Positions 1 through 11,319 of a stretch of 64,000 nucleotides of DNA are shown here, piece after piece. A model generated the notes under the pieces. It was not told the DNA's origin and did not search any database. It saw nothing but the letters and a program-made list of their open reading frames with translations. The first letter of the stretch is position 1. Every line of letters starts with the position of its first letter. The position numbers were made by a program, and so were the translations under genes. The stretch is from Acanthacorydalis orientalis (Eukaryota > Arthropoda > Insecta > Megaloptera > Corydalidae): contig CM068313.1 in the NCBI GenBank assembly GCA_034766995.1, positions 1,769,501 through 1,833,500 on the forward strand, given 5' to 3'.

Positions 1-430
1 TAGGCTTGTAATCGATTACAGAGAGTCTGTGCCACGAGAAAAAATTCGTGGAGCCATACTAGCCACTGTATGTCGAGATAATAGCCTGTAATCGATTATA
101 CAAAGTCTGTACTTTGAGAAAAAAAATCATGTAGGCATATAGACGACTGTATGTCGAGATACAGGCTTGTAATCGATTACAGAGAGTCTGTGCCACGAGA
201 AAAAAATTCGTGAAGCCATACTAGCTACTGTATGTTGAGATATGAACATGTAATCGCTTATAGTAAGTTTAAACTCTGAGAAAAAAATTCATTGGGCAAT
301 ACAGTCGACTGAATATCTAAATATGAACGTGTAATCGCTTAGTGTGAGTCTGTACTATGAAAAAAAAATAATGTAGCCATATATGGGACTGTATGCTGAG
401 GGATGAGCTGACTGTATGGGCTTTGAATCA
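1..430 (+). repeat. ~80-bp satellite array, orientation A (left edge)
   Basis: About five degenerate tandem units with a spacing near 80-82 bases. Each contains TGTAATCGATTACAG or a variant, then AGTCTGT, an A-run preceded by GAG, ATTCGTG, a CATA-ACGACTGTATG stretch and TCGAGATA. The phrase TGTAATCG recurs near 8, 90, 169, 250 and 331. The array starts before the window. The same family recurs in this orientation at 3480-5372 and 8060-8640, and reversed at 27960-34885. No coding potential is visible. Confidence 0.85.
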
Positions 431-1759
431 CTTATAAAGTATTTGCAGTTTTCGAAAAAAAAATGTATAGCTACTAATGTATTTCCAGCTAATATATTAA
501 GATGATATCACACTCGAATAGCCTGTATCTTTAACGGAACTGTAAAAATGTGATAAGTCTCGCCCGAACAGCAGGAAATATAAAAAACAAAACAAAAAAA
601 TAACTACAAACTATCATTTACAAGAAGATAAAGAACACCGTTCATTCTCCTCCCATTACCACTTAATGTTTGTTTTATTACATATCCGCGTGCGTTTAAT
701 GATGTACATTCGGCTATTTTATTTTATTTCCCGTTTCATACAGCACAATTTCGTTTTTATGTACCGAGTTACGGCTCTAATATCATTCCGCAGCAGTTTC
801 AGTTAATTTTAAACGCATTATTATTATGCACCGTGCAGTCAATTTTATTCGCCGTGCATGAACCACGTTTACTGTATTTTAGCTGTTAATTTATTTACAT
901 GTTTACCTCGTATCGTGTTCACTTAAATCGAATTTCGCGGATAGACCTGTCGAGCGAATAGGTTCTTAACAGAGATGAGCAGTTCCTGGCAGATTGATTT
1001 GTTGGGATCGATTGAGAGAAGATGATCTTTTCGAATAAGATTCTTTTATAATTCAAAACGGGCGATGTGTTATGAACGAAAGTCATTATCGTGGAGCACA
1101 AAGCGTCTCATATCGTATGCTAATTAATCGACTTCTATACATATTTATTGGGCATGAATAGAGATGATGAATTAAATCTCTGACGTGCGCCGCTGCGCGA
1201 CGGTCTCGTGGATGATCCGGTAATGGATTCTGGATATTTTATCAGTACGTTTTTAACGTTCTGGCACTCGTCCAGTGGTCATCGTGTTCGCGTTGAAACG
1301 TATCGAGCGTCAGTTCGAAATTATCTATCGGAACGTCTTTTACCGTAGCCACAGTTCCGGATACAGCAGTGACTCCTTACAAGAAAGCATGTAAAAGAGG
1401 GAAAGGCGTTTCTGTTCTGTCAAAAATAAAGTGACAACTGATTTATCTAGAGTAGGCTTTATTTTTTAACTTGATATATAACAAGTGACCGTTGCCAAGT
1501 TACAGTTTATCAAAACATAGCCAACTTCACGAAAAAAATACGTTGGTTTTGTATCAAGATACAGGTATTTATTACTACCGAGACAGGCTGTAATTTAATA
1601 AAAAAATATTTGCGCCTGTAATATCTTTTAAAGTGTCTTTGTATTGCAAAAAAAAATCGTGTGGTCTCACAGAACGTTATATGTAAATACATAGATCTTT
1701 AATACCATAGCGAGTGTCTCTTCTTTAAGAAAAAAAATACTAAGAATGATTCGATTGAA
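431..1759. other. Non-coding stretch, nothing recognised
   Basis: AT-rich sequence with only short chance reading frames that lack codon bias or motifs. There are a few A-runs near 1590-1735 with weak similarity to the ~80-bp satellite (TGTAAT, AAAAAAAT, CGT). It is probably intronic or upstream DNA of the potassium channel gene whose exon begins at 2863. Confidence 0.5.
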
Positions 1760-2008
1760 ATGTGGAAAAATGTAGTAAAATACTCACACCTTCGGCAACA
1801 TGCCCGAAAAATGCTTTCTTGCTCTTCAACCACTTATTGCTGCGGATCTATATTCTTCTATCTAACCCATATCAACACGTCCTTAAGGTCACAAATGACG
1901 GATACCCATCTAGAGGGTCTAATTGCAACAGCGGACCTCCATGCTGCAACCAAATATTCAAATGATTTTCAACAAAAAGCAGACACAATAACGTCATTAA
2001 AAGATTAG
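1760..2008 (+). pseudogene. hAT-type transposase C-terminal fragment
   Basis: The reading frame translates to a short piece resembling the C-terminal dimerisation region of hAT-superfamily transposases of the ZBED/GTF2IRD2-like type. These have a stretch of the form LR.HA..ML...STY.CE..F, then INT.LRS.MTD.HLE, then IATAD. Here LRQHARKMLSCSSTTYCCG is followed after a short degraded piece by INTSLRSQMTDTHLEGLIAT. The conserved TD.HLE core is intact, but the upstream catalytic domain and BED finger are not found nearby, so this is a truncated remnant. It was recognised by pattern only; a chance resemblance is possible but unlikely given the order of motifs. It lies upstream of the K2P exon, probably in an intron. 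Confidence 0.6.
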
Positions 2009-2862
2009 TTAACTTTGACATTAACAAACAGTTTTCATTTTTTGAAATCAATAACTATATAGTAGTTGGATTTTTACAAAACAATGTACATTTTTAAATG
2101 AATCTAATTGAAGTTTATTGAATGCGACCTTATTTGATAACAGCTAAATAAATGCGGACTCTCAACATGAAAAGGTTCACCACCCCTGTACGAGGATGAC
2201 AAAAATAAACATAGTACATTGCAGATGTCAGTACTGACTGCTCTATAAGTAAACATAATCTCAAAGCCTACTTCTGGTTAGAAAATAATTTCGACTGATC
2301 ATTTCATAATGTTACTTGTTTTTAATTCAACGCTCACTCCATAATTTCTTCGACTAAATCAAGACTTTCATGGGGTGAGAGAATAATGATATTTCGTACA
2401 CACTCGGAACACGAGTAAATAAACAAATGTATGCGGACAAGCTGGAGAAGTAGGTATTTTCAAGAACGGTCGATTAAGCATATTCGTTGTATTAGAATTA
2501 TTGAAAATAATTTTCATTGCCAAATAAGACATCTATAATATTTTTTGGGTTAATAAGACAATATTTGGGAGGATGGAAGTCCTTTCCGACGAGGATGTCA
2601 TTCATACGGCGCAAAAGTAGCTGCGCAATAGACAAAAATGATTCTTCCATGATGGAATCTGAAATCTGATTAAGTTTTCGACTGGATGCATAGAAATTTG
2701 GGTGGATTATTTAGAAAAATCATGTTCATAAAATCCCTGCATGTAGAATGAATGTCTCTTTACTTCTTGAACGTTCTTATTGTTCTCGATTCGCACTCGT
2801 AATGAGCTTTAATCCTTTCCGCAGAACAGAAATACATTTTTTCTCTCGTTTATCTCCAACAG
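2009..2862. other. Intron DNA before the K2P exon
   Basis: No repeat or gene is recognised. The last ~40 bases form a pyrimidine-rich tract (TTTTTTCTCTCGTTTATCTC) ending in CAACAG, the splice acceptor for the exon that begins at 2863. Confidence 0.6.
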
Positions 2863-3249
2863 GATACGGAAACATCGCCCCGGTGACGTTCCGCGGCCGC
2901 CTTTTCTGCATTCTGTTCGCACTGATCGGCATCCCGTTCACGTTGACGGTGATCGCCGACTGGGGTCGAATGTTCGCGACGTTCGTGTCGGCGTTGTCGA
3001 GACGATTGCCGAGGATGCCGCCGTTCATGCGACGTTACGCTTCGCCGAAGGCCGTCGGGACGGGACCGGCGCGATCCGCCGCGTCGAGGCGCGCCCTGTA
3101 CGCGTTCGCAGCCGTCGTGTTCCTCGGGTTCTATCTGGCGGCCGGCGCCGGACTGTTCATGCTCTGGGAGGACGACTGGACGTTCTTCGACGGGTTCTAT
3201 TTCTGTTTCATTACGATGACGACGATCGGGTTCGGAGATTTGGTACCGA
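2863..3249 (+). CDS. K2P (TWIK-type) potassium channel, internal exon: pore 1 end to pore 2
   Basis: This exon encodes the middle of a two-pore-domain potassium channel, a dimeric plasma-membrane channel that carries background K+ current. It opens by completing a split Gly codon, giving GYGNIAP, the end of the first selectivity filter. Next comes M2 (about residues 10-33, LFCILFALIGIPFTLTVIAD), a basic Arg/Pro-rich loop, M3 (ALYAFAAVVFLGFYLAAGAG), and the second pore with WTFFDGFYFCFITMT and the filter TIGFGD. The acceptor is CAACAG before 2863 and the donor is GTGAGT from 3250. The exon ends one base into a Lys codon completed at 21221. The methionine at 2748 in the same frame lies in the intron and is not a start. 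The exon is GC-rich against a very AT-rich surround. The M1 exon(s) and the first pore helix lie outside the window. Confidence 0.95.
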
Positions 3250-3479
3250 GTGAGTACAATGCTATCTAGGCTTGATTTTTGTTACTGAAAACTCACCGTT
3301 CGCGCGAAACAGTGTTCAGAATTTCTAACAATGACTGTTTCAATGAAAGAAATTTATCAAATGCATGTAAATATCGACATAAAATAATGCTTGTAAGAAA
3401 ATAGTTTATTAACAGTTTTATTATAGCGAACTGAAATGAATTTTCGACATGAAATAAGATAGGTGCTAAATCAGACGAA
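3250..3479. other. Start of the ~18-kb K2P intron
   Basis: Intron 3250-21220 starts with GTGAGT. This first piece holds nothing recognisable. The rest of the intron is occupied by satellites, microsatellites and transposon remnants described separately. Confidence 0.7.
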
Positions 3480-5372
3480 TGAAAAAATTCGTAGAGTCAT
3501 ACAAGTGACTGTATGTAAAAGTATAGTTCTATGATCGGTTATAGCGAGTGTGTGCTCTTAGAAAAAAAAACATGTAGCCTTACAGATGATTCTACATCAA
3601 GATACGGCCCTGTATTCGTTTATAGTGAATCTGTACTCTGAGGAAAAAATTCGTGTAGCCCTAAAAATGACTCTATTGAGATAAAGGCCTATGATCTCTT
3701 GTAATGGATTTGAATTTTAAGGAAAAAATTCGTGAGTCTTCACAGAGGTCTCTGTGTAGAGATATGGGCATGTATTTTAAGGTAGAGTGACTTAATTTTG
3801 AAGAAAAAATTCGCGAGACCATACAGAGGTTCCTATGTAAAGATGGGAGTATATATTTTATGAGATAATGTCTAAATTATTCAGAAAAAATTCATAAGTC
3901 TTCATAGGGATCTCTATGTAGAGATATGAGTCGGTACTTTAAGGTAGTGTCTTCATTTTCAAAAAAAAAATTCTTGAGACCATACAGAGGTTCCTATGTA
4001 AAGATGACAGTATATATTTTATGAAATAATGTCTAAATTATTTAGAAAAAATTTGTGAGTCCTCACAGGGGTCTCTGTATAGAGATATGGGTCTGTATTT
4101 TAATGCAGAGTGTCTTTATTTGGAAGAAGAAAAAATCATGCAGTCATATGAACAACTGTGTCTAAAAATAGAGGCATGTAACCTCTTATAGCAAGTCTTT
4201 ACACTCAGAAAAAATCGTGAAATCATTTAAACGACTGTATCAGAAAATAGAGGCCTGTCTATACACTTAAAAAAATCGTGCAATCCTACAAATGACTGCA
4301 TCTGGAAATAAAGGCTTTTCACGTCTTATAGTAAGTCAATACTTCAAGAAAAAAAATCGTGAAGTCATATGAACGAATGTGTCTAAGATAGAGTCCAGTA
4401 ATCTCTTATATCAAGTCTTTACACTGAGAAAAAATTCATGAAGCCATGTAAACGACTGTATCAAGAAGTGGAGGTATGTAACCTCTTATAGTAAGTCTGT
4501 CCACCGAGAAAAAAAATTGTACAGTCATATAAACGACTGTATCTGGAAATAGAGGCCTGTAACCTCATATAGGAAGTCTATACACTAAGAAAAAAAATCG
4601 TGCAGTCACACGAACAACTGTGTCTGTAAATAGAGGCCTTTAACATGTTGTAGTAAGTCTATACATTTAAAGAAATAATCGTGCAGTCATACAAACGATT
4701 GTGTTTAAAAATAAAGGCCTCCAGTCTCTTATAACAAGTCTATACACTGAAAGAAAAAATCGTGCATTCAAACAAACGACTGTCTTTAAAAATAAAGACC
4801 TCCAGTCTCTGATAGCAAGTTTATACACTGAAAAAAAATCTTGCAGTCAAACAAACAACTGTGTTTGGAAATAAAGGCCTATAATATCTTATAGAAAGTC
4901 TATGGACTGAGAAAAACATTTTTAAAAACATACAAATTATTTTATTTCGAGATAGAAGCCTATACTCTCTTATAGCGAATCTACACTTTCAAGAAAAAAT
5001 CATATCTCTGTACAGACGATTGTATGTCCAGATATAGACATTTAATGGCTTATAGAGAGTCTGTACGTCGAGGAAAAAATCGTATATCCATACAGATGAT
5101 TGTATTTAGAGATAGTGGCCTGTAATCTCTTACAGGAAGTCTATATTTCGTGAAAAACTCCTAAAGCTAAACAAACGATTGTATATTAAGACATAGGCCA
5201 ATAATCGATTATACCTAGACGGTGCTCTGAGAAAAAAATTCGTAAGATCATACGAATGATTTTATGTCGAGGCAGACGCCTATTATCTCTTATAGTTAGT
5301 CTATACTCCTAGAAAAAAAAACATGTACCCATAAAAACGCCTGTGTCGAGATATAAGCTTGTAATTGTTTTC
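3480..5372 (+). repeat. ~80-bp satellite array, orientation A (main left array)
   Basis: About 23 degenerate units of roughly 75-85 bases. The general form is GGCCTGTAATCTCTTATAG, then AAGTCTATACACTGAG, an A-run, ATCGTGCAGTCATA, then AAACGACTGTATCTGGAAATA. Two sub-variants alternate near 3700-4130, carrying GAGTCCTCACAGGGGTCTCTGT instead of the GACTGTATG segment. Divergence between units is high, so the array is old. It lies wholly inside a K2P intron. Confidence 0.9.
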
Positions 5373-5724
5373 AGCGTACCAAGGAAAATCAATTTAAATA
5401 AGTTACAAACCGATGAGAAGATGATAATGTCTTATAGAAAGATATAGATGGGAACGTTTTCAATTCATTCACTGTATAAAATGTGTCGAACACAAACTGT
5501 TCACCTCTATATATAACTGAACATTATGTAGAATTTAAGAAAGAGGAGGTCGTTTGTATCTGTTATAGTTTCGAGCCGTGTTTATTCTAAAAACATATTC
5601 GACAAACTTGTAATCTTCTGTCTGACAGTGCAAACGTATACTTGGTAAAAATAAACATTTGATCTGCAAAATATGTTGGATTCGGTCGGTTAACATTGTT
5701 GGTTTTTCGAAAAACATACAGTCT

Positions 5725-5762
<38 letters not shown>

Positions 5763-6202
5763 GGATGTATGTATGTATGTATGTGTGTGTGTGTAGAAAT
5801 ATAATCTTAGATTTCGATTAATTCGTTTTCTTTGGCGGCGACAGCACTTTAAGTTAAGAAGCATTTCCGGCCATCGAATATATACATAAACACACATTTA
5901 TTATTATATATATATATATACATATGTATACAAATAATTCACGTCCGCGACATTTAAATGCATTAAGAATCCAACATCAAAATCGACTTGAAAGAAAAAC
6001 GCGCGTACGTTTAATGTAGCTGCCAATATTCCGTTCTACAAGAAAAACAAATAAACGGAACGTGTGTTCTTTTTCATGTCAATCTTACGCAAATCGACGC
6101 GGTCGATATTCTGATAAATTGGCCGATTGAACGGTAGGAACGAGGTCCGATGCGCTAATTGATCATTTTGTTACATGTCCCTGCGCCTCTCTCTCAGCCA
6201 CG

Positions 6203-6260
<58 letters not shown>
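5373..6260. repeat. Non-coding stretch with CA/TA/TG compound microsatellites
   Basis: No gene is recognised. The notable parts are 5723-5795, an (AC)n-(TA)n-(TGTA)n-(TG)n compound repeat, and 6206-6260, (TA)n followed by (TG)n. The sequence between (5796-6205) is unique by eye. The apparent peptides here are microsatellite translations. Confidence 0.7.
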
Positions 6261-6491
6261 ATAATTGAAACTATTTTTAATGTTTGTAGATGTGGTTCCG
6301 TTCTTATTTTAATTTGAAACAAGAACTGAATGTCACATGAAATTGAATGAGGAACGATTGTTTATCGCGGCGAGTAGGCTGTGAGATTGACGCGCTGTTC
6401 AGTTAGTTCGAAAAAGAAATTGTTGTCCGTTGTCATAATTTCTACCTTAATTATGAAATTTTATACCTTGGAATTTGTTTAAGCGTTATGA

Positions 6492-6493
<2 letters not shown>
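6261..6493 (+). repeat. Dispersed repeat 'Z', copy 1
   Basis: This is the first of four copies of a ~230-base sequence. It begins AATTGAAACTATTTTTAATG and carries GAACTGAATGTCACATGAAA, then CGGCGAGTAGGCTGTGAGA, and TTATGAAATTTTATACCTTG near the end. The other copies are at 6526-6725, 7819-8050 and 8641-8880. Each is bounded by (TA)n tracts or satellite. It has no coding capacity, and its class is unknown. Confidence 0.8.
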
Positions 6494-6525
<32 letters not shown>

Positions 6526-6529
<4 letters not shown>

Positions 6530-6725
6530 AACTATGTTTAATCCAAGTATATGGTTTTATACTTATTTTAAAACAAGAACTGAATGTCACATGAAATTGA
6601 ATGACGAACTGTTGTTTTTCGCGGCGAGTAGGCTGTGAGATTGGCGCGCGCTGTTGAGTTAGTTCGAAAAACAAACGATTCTATGTAATTTTATACCTTG
6701 GGAATTGTTTAATCGTTATGATTAA
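6526..6725 (+). repeat. Dispersed repeat 'Z', copy 2
   Basis: Similar to copy 1 with an internal deletion of the GTCATAATTTCT segment. It retains GAACTGAATGTCACATGAAA and GGCGAGTAGGCTGTGAGATT. It is flanked on both sides by (TA)n (6494-6528 and 6730-6752). Confidence 0.75.
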
Positions 6726-6729
6726 CAGA

Positions 6730-6893
6730 TATATATATATATATATATATATAATAAGGGGCTTCGCTCCCTACTCGCATCGGTCACCAACGCCCGGGCT
6801 CGCTGCACTCAGCCACTTTTCAATTATAAGCCTGTACATGCACCGGAATAAAAGACATTTTTTAAAACTCATTATGTCTACATAATTATTATC

Positions 6894-6951
<58 letters not shown>

Positions 6952-7058
6952 CAACGTAATCGTTATATATATATATATATGAGTTAGTATGTCTATATAA
7001 ACACAGCAATAGATTATTTTTTGCAACTTTTTAGTTTTTTGTTGCTAAGTACTATTCA

Positions 7059-7094
<36 letters not shown>

Positions 7095-7237
7095 TAGAGG
7101 GCTTTGCCTCCTGCTCGCTACGCTCACCCACTTGTCAATTATAAGCACATTTATATGTACATGTAACCGAATGAAATAGTAAACATATTTGGGTATAGAA
7201 GCCAGGTCTCAAATAAATAAGTCAATGTCATGAATTT

Positions 7238-7290
<53 letters not shown>

Positions 7291-7292
7291 TT

Positions 7293-7359
<67 letters not shown>

Positions 7360-7677
7360 TATGATGTTGGTATGTCTGTATAAACATTTTTGCATATAGA
7401 TTATTTTTGAAACGTTTATTTTACATATGAGATAAATATATTTGTCAACTATAGAAATCCCGACGTCATAAATAAATAAGTCGACGTCATCGAAAATTTT
7501 TTGCGGATAATTTTGATTTTCATATATATAAACTAGGGGGCTTCGCCCGCTATTCGCTGCGCTTGCCCATTTCTGAATTATAAGCCTCTACATGCAACCG
7601 AATCAATCAATAAACATATTTCTTAAAATTCATTATGTTTATATTATTATTATCAGATATATAGCATTATCATTATG

Positions 7678-7715
<38 letters not shown>

Positions 7716-7776
7716 AACATAGTAGTAGATTATTTTTGTTACGACCTTTTAGTTTTTTGTAGCTAAGTATTATTAT

Positions 7777-7820
<44 letters not shown>
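6730..7820. repeat. TA-rich composite block with three GC hairpin modules
   Basis: (TA)n tracts at about 6730-6752, 6895-6950, 7060-7094, 7238-7365, 7672-7714 and 7779-7820 alternate with a repeated module at 6754-6900, 7093-7200 and 7532-7665. Each module starts with a GC-rich hairpin: GGGGCTTCGCTCCC in the first, GAGGGCTTTGCCTCC in the second and GGGGGCTTCGCCCGC in the third. It then has CTCGCTGCGCT-like sequence, AATTATAAGC and a tail with ACATATT or TCATTATG. The segments 6890-7090 and 7660-7817 also match, sharing ATTATTATCAGATATATA and CTTTTTAGTTTTTTG. Confidence 0.75.
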
Positions 7821-8050
7821 TATGAATTGAAACTATGTTTAATGCTTTCAGATTGTTTCATATATATTTTAATTTAAAACATGATCTGAATGTCACATGA
7901 AATTGAATATCGAACGATTGTATTCGGCGAGTAGGCTGTGAGACTGCGTTCAGTTCAGTTAGTTTGCAAAATAAACGATTGTCAGTTGTCATAATTTCTC
8001 TTTTAATTATGAAATTTTATACATTTGTCCTCATTTGATCGCCGTGATTA
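7819..8050 (+). repeat. Dispersed repeat 'Z', copy 3
   Basis: Third copy of the Z family, following a TA tract. It has TGAATGTCACATGAAATTGA, GGCGAGTAGGCTGTGAGACT and TTATGAAATTTTATAC. It ends at the start of the next satellite array. Confidence 0.75.
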
Positions 8051-8059
8051 ATATAAAAG

Positions 8060-8640
8060 TCCAAATAAGGCCTGTACTCGCTTCGGTGAATCTATTCTTG
8101 GAGAAAAAGATGCACGAAGCCGTATAGACGACTGTATGCCAAGATAAAAGCCCTCGTTCTCTTATAGTCTGAAATTTTCGGAAAAAATTCGCGAGTCCGC
8201 ATAGAGATTTTAATGTAGATGCATGTGCCTGTACTTCAAAGCAATGTGTTCGAATTTTACAGAGAAAAATTCTCGAGTCCGCACAGAGGTCTGTGTGTCA
8301 AGACGGAGGCCTATAGTCGTTTATAGTAAGATTATATTCCAAGAAAAAAATTCTTGAAGCCATAAAGACGATTATGTGTGGGAATAGAGGCATGTAATCT
8401 CTTGTAACGATTCTATATTTTGAAGGAAAAAAAATCATGTAGCTGTACGGACGACTGTATATCCACATATAGGCATTTAATGGCTTCTAGCGGGTCCGCA
8501 CCTTGAAAAAAAATCGTATAGTCACGTAGACACGACTGTGTTTCGGGATATCGACGTGTAATCTCATACAATAAGTCTGTACTTTATAAAAAAAAAACCC
8601 TGATCCTATTACAAACGACTGCATGTCAATATGTAGACAC
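8060..8640 (+). repeat. ~80-bp satellite array, orientation A (third left array)
   Basis: About seven units of the same family as 1-430 and 3480-5372. The recurring phrases are GGCCTGTA, an A-run after GAG, ATTCTTGAAGCCATA-like text and GACGACTGTATG. It is directly bounded by Z copies on both sides, giving a Z-satellite-Z order. Confidence 0.85.
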
Positions 8641-8835
8641 ACAATTGAAATTATTTTCAACGCTTGTAGGTGGTTTTATTTTCATTTTAATTCGGAACAA
8701 GTACCGAATGTCACTAATGAAATTAAATGACGAACGATTGTTTTTCGCGTTGCGTAGGCTGTGAGACTGGCGCGCACTTCAGTTGATTCGAAAAACAAAC
8801 GATTGTCCGCTGTTATAATTTCGATTTTAATCATA
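8641..8835 (+). repeat. Dispersed repeat 'Z', copy 4
   Basis: Fourth Z copy, with GAATGTCACTAATGAAATTA, a GCGTAGGCTGTGAGACTGGC stretch and TGTCCGCTGTTATAATTTC. Its end runs without a break into the inverted-duplication arm that begins at 8836. Confidence 0.7.
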
Positions 8836-9693
8836 GAATTTCGTAGCTTGGAGATTTGTTTAATCGCCGCGATTTTCAATTAGGACGATTCGAATAAGTG
8901 GACACGGTTCGAAGAATTTCATTTTCTCACTAATAGAATCCGTTTAATGGTTTTACAAATTACGTCGGCGATTTTTTTATTCTGATGATTTAGTCGACTC
9001 TGAATTTAGAAGAGGAATGTGTTTACCAACTGTGCGCTATTTTAAGAAGATAATATTTTCATAGATGTCCTCTTTTATGTCCTAGCATATGACATATTAG
9101 AATATCGAATCTATAATAATTAACGGCTTAAATAAACATATAATAGTAACAATTCCGTCACAATACAAATACGGCACTCTTGTCCAACATCTGTTATAGG
9201 AGGCGTTGTAAAAAAATCAACGTCGTCAAGTAAACAAACATACTAGTCCGTCGCCTAGAAACCGTACAGATAAACAATTAACAACAACATTTTGATTCAC
9301 AATGGAATTTTCAGACACTGGCTAAATTCATTTTCACAAATGATTTCTTTTTCATATTATAATCATTTCTAATCAGAAATGTTTAATAAATCGTTATTGA
9401 TCACTTTTGATTGTTGTTCATGCTCTTTTCGATGCTGTTATCCTCATTCTTAGAGTGCTTAGATACAGAAAAAGTCAACTCTTTAAAAGTTAATTTCTCT
9501 CTTTCTCTCTCTCTCTCTGTCTATATCTATAACTACTTCATATATTTATATGTCTTTCTTCAATTCGCTCTTTCATTCTCATTATTTTTCATATTTCTGT
9601 TGCACCTATTGATTGTTTAAAAAACTTGATTATTGTTATGATCCTGTTAACTATTTGAATTTTATCTTTGTTTTCTGTTTATTTTCCATATGC
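8836..9693 (+). repeat. Left arm of an 858-bp inverted duplication ('X')
   Basis: The reverse complement of this block occurs at 26286-27146. The ends are defined by GAATTTCGTAGCTTGGAGAT on the left and TTTATTTTCCATATGC on the right. In a stretch of about 190 bases near 9240-9425 I count about nine differences between the arms, so the pair is roughly 95% identical and fairly young. X contains a (CT)n-TATA stretch near 9490-9520 and a copy of the TTCAATAAATCATTATTGAT dispersed family near 9380. It has no convincing coding frame. Confidence 0.9.
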
Positions 9694-9699
9694 ACTATG

Positions 9700-10130
9700 T
9701 TTGGACTGTTGCGTGGGTGATCAAGTTCTTGGAAGCCACACACCAGAACGACGGCTTGAGAAACAGTATCGGTGTGTAATGGTGCACTGTCGTGCAACAA
9801 GCGCACTCCTTTTGTCAATTCTCCGCGCCGTTTCTAACGAATATTATTCCTCAATTCATACGACAATGTTACATAATATGGGCCATTAAAAGTGGTACTG
9901 CGCTCGTTAAAATCTATTAATGAAATTCACTTCCAATCTAGAAAAATTGTGGCAATGATCTGCTTTGTGAATTGAGACAATTTGCTTTTTTGTGGGCGGT
10001 TCACTTGCTCACCTCTGATCCATAACTTGTATTTATATAAAGGATTATAGTAAACGAGCATTGTTTCATCCCCTGTTACAATCCAGCTCTAAAAGAGATA
10101 CTCTCTGCGTTATTTCGGTGATTTTATAAA
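9700..10130 (-). pseudogene. mariner-like transposase remnant (minus strand)
   Basis: Read on the minus strand, this translates in pieces to a mariner transposase (DDE/D enzyme for cut-and-paste at TA sites). VTGDET, the first catalytic Asp motif, is at about 10062-10079. It is followed by YYNPLYKYKLWIRGEQVNR, then QIIATIFLDWK, KRRG near 9819-9830, LLHDSAP with the second catalytic Asp near 9781-9800, and ELDHP near 9713-9727. Stops and frameshifts interrupt it. The C-terminal part with the third catalytic Asp is missing because the X arm abuts at 9693. The N-terminal DNA-binding domain was not found. It is inactive. Confidence 0.85.
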
Positions 10131-10819
10131 AATTCTGTCAAGACTGAGAACTTTTAATCACATTAATAAATTGAAACTTTAACAAGTGTTCCTTAAAAAC
10201 TCCTTAAAATAACATTCAGATCCGATGTAAGACGTTCTCCGTCAAAAAGAAAAAAATACATTTGACAGATCAGCGTGTTAATAAATGATAACCTCGAAAT
10301 TGTTTCCAACAAAAAAATCAAATTCAGCGCTCGATGCCGGGCAGCGAGCACATCGCAGCGAGAACTGACGTCTCGGAAATGATATCAATTATTCAAATTG
10401 TCTCGTCCGGAGTTCGAAACGATTAAACAGTCCGGCAGAAGCGATCAGTAAAATCAAAAATGTTTTGACAGTTCATTATCATTTGTTCACCGTATCGGTC
10501 GTCTCCACGGCCTGCTCTCCGAAACAGAACGGCGCACGCTTGTCAGAATCATCTCTGAAAACTTTCATACTCTCTTTTATGTTATGGTCTCATATCCGCA
10601 TAGATTAATTTAAATAATTACTGTTAAGGAAACGCATTAAGTCCATGACTGCGAATTAATGCTCCTGCGGGAATATCGGTGTGGTAACTTTCAATAATTC
10701 ACGACGCGCGCACCGTTTCATTCTTATTTTAAAATATAAAACCCGCACATACATTTTTAACGCATGCTGCGGTGGCCCTGCTTTTCATACAACGTTTTTC
10801 TAAAAATATATCCTTGTAC

Positions 10820-10899
<80 letters not shown>

Positions 10900-11228
10900 A
10901 TATAATATGCACGTATACGCATTGCAATAATTCAATTTGAAGTTCTTATCTCGCCGTATTTTATTTATGGTCCACTTGAAAAATACATAAGTGCGCCTTT
11001 TATTGCATAGTGCCATTAGTTGATTGGAACTGTTCTGAATAAAGCATTGTTTTAATTGTATCGGTATAAAATAAAAAAAAAACAGTTTCGAAATATTATA
11101 TCGTTTAATGTTGCGGAAATTGAATTGAATTCGTTTTTGAAAGTATGTTTCCTGATCGACGTTTTAATGGACTTTTTTAATAATTAATGAGTCGGCTTAT
11201 GTGTACACAAACACATACACACGTACTC

Positions 11229-11277
<49 letters not shown>

Positions 11278-11319
11278 TATATAAATAGATAGATAGATAG
11301 GTAAATAGATATGTGGGTC
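10131..11319. other. Non-coding intron DNA with long TA tracts
   Basis: No gene is recognised. The main (TACA)n/(TA)n tract is 10818-10897 and a second is 11225-11300, ending in TAGA repeats. The part at 10320-10560 is less AT-rich and contains several CpGs but no supported reading frame. Confidence 0.6.

Noticed and set aside
2748..2862. Apparent N-terminal methionine extension of the K2P exon
   Set aside because: The acceptor CAACAG before 2863 and the split Gly codon show this is intron; a channel start here would lack M1 and the first pore helix.
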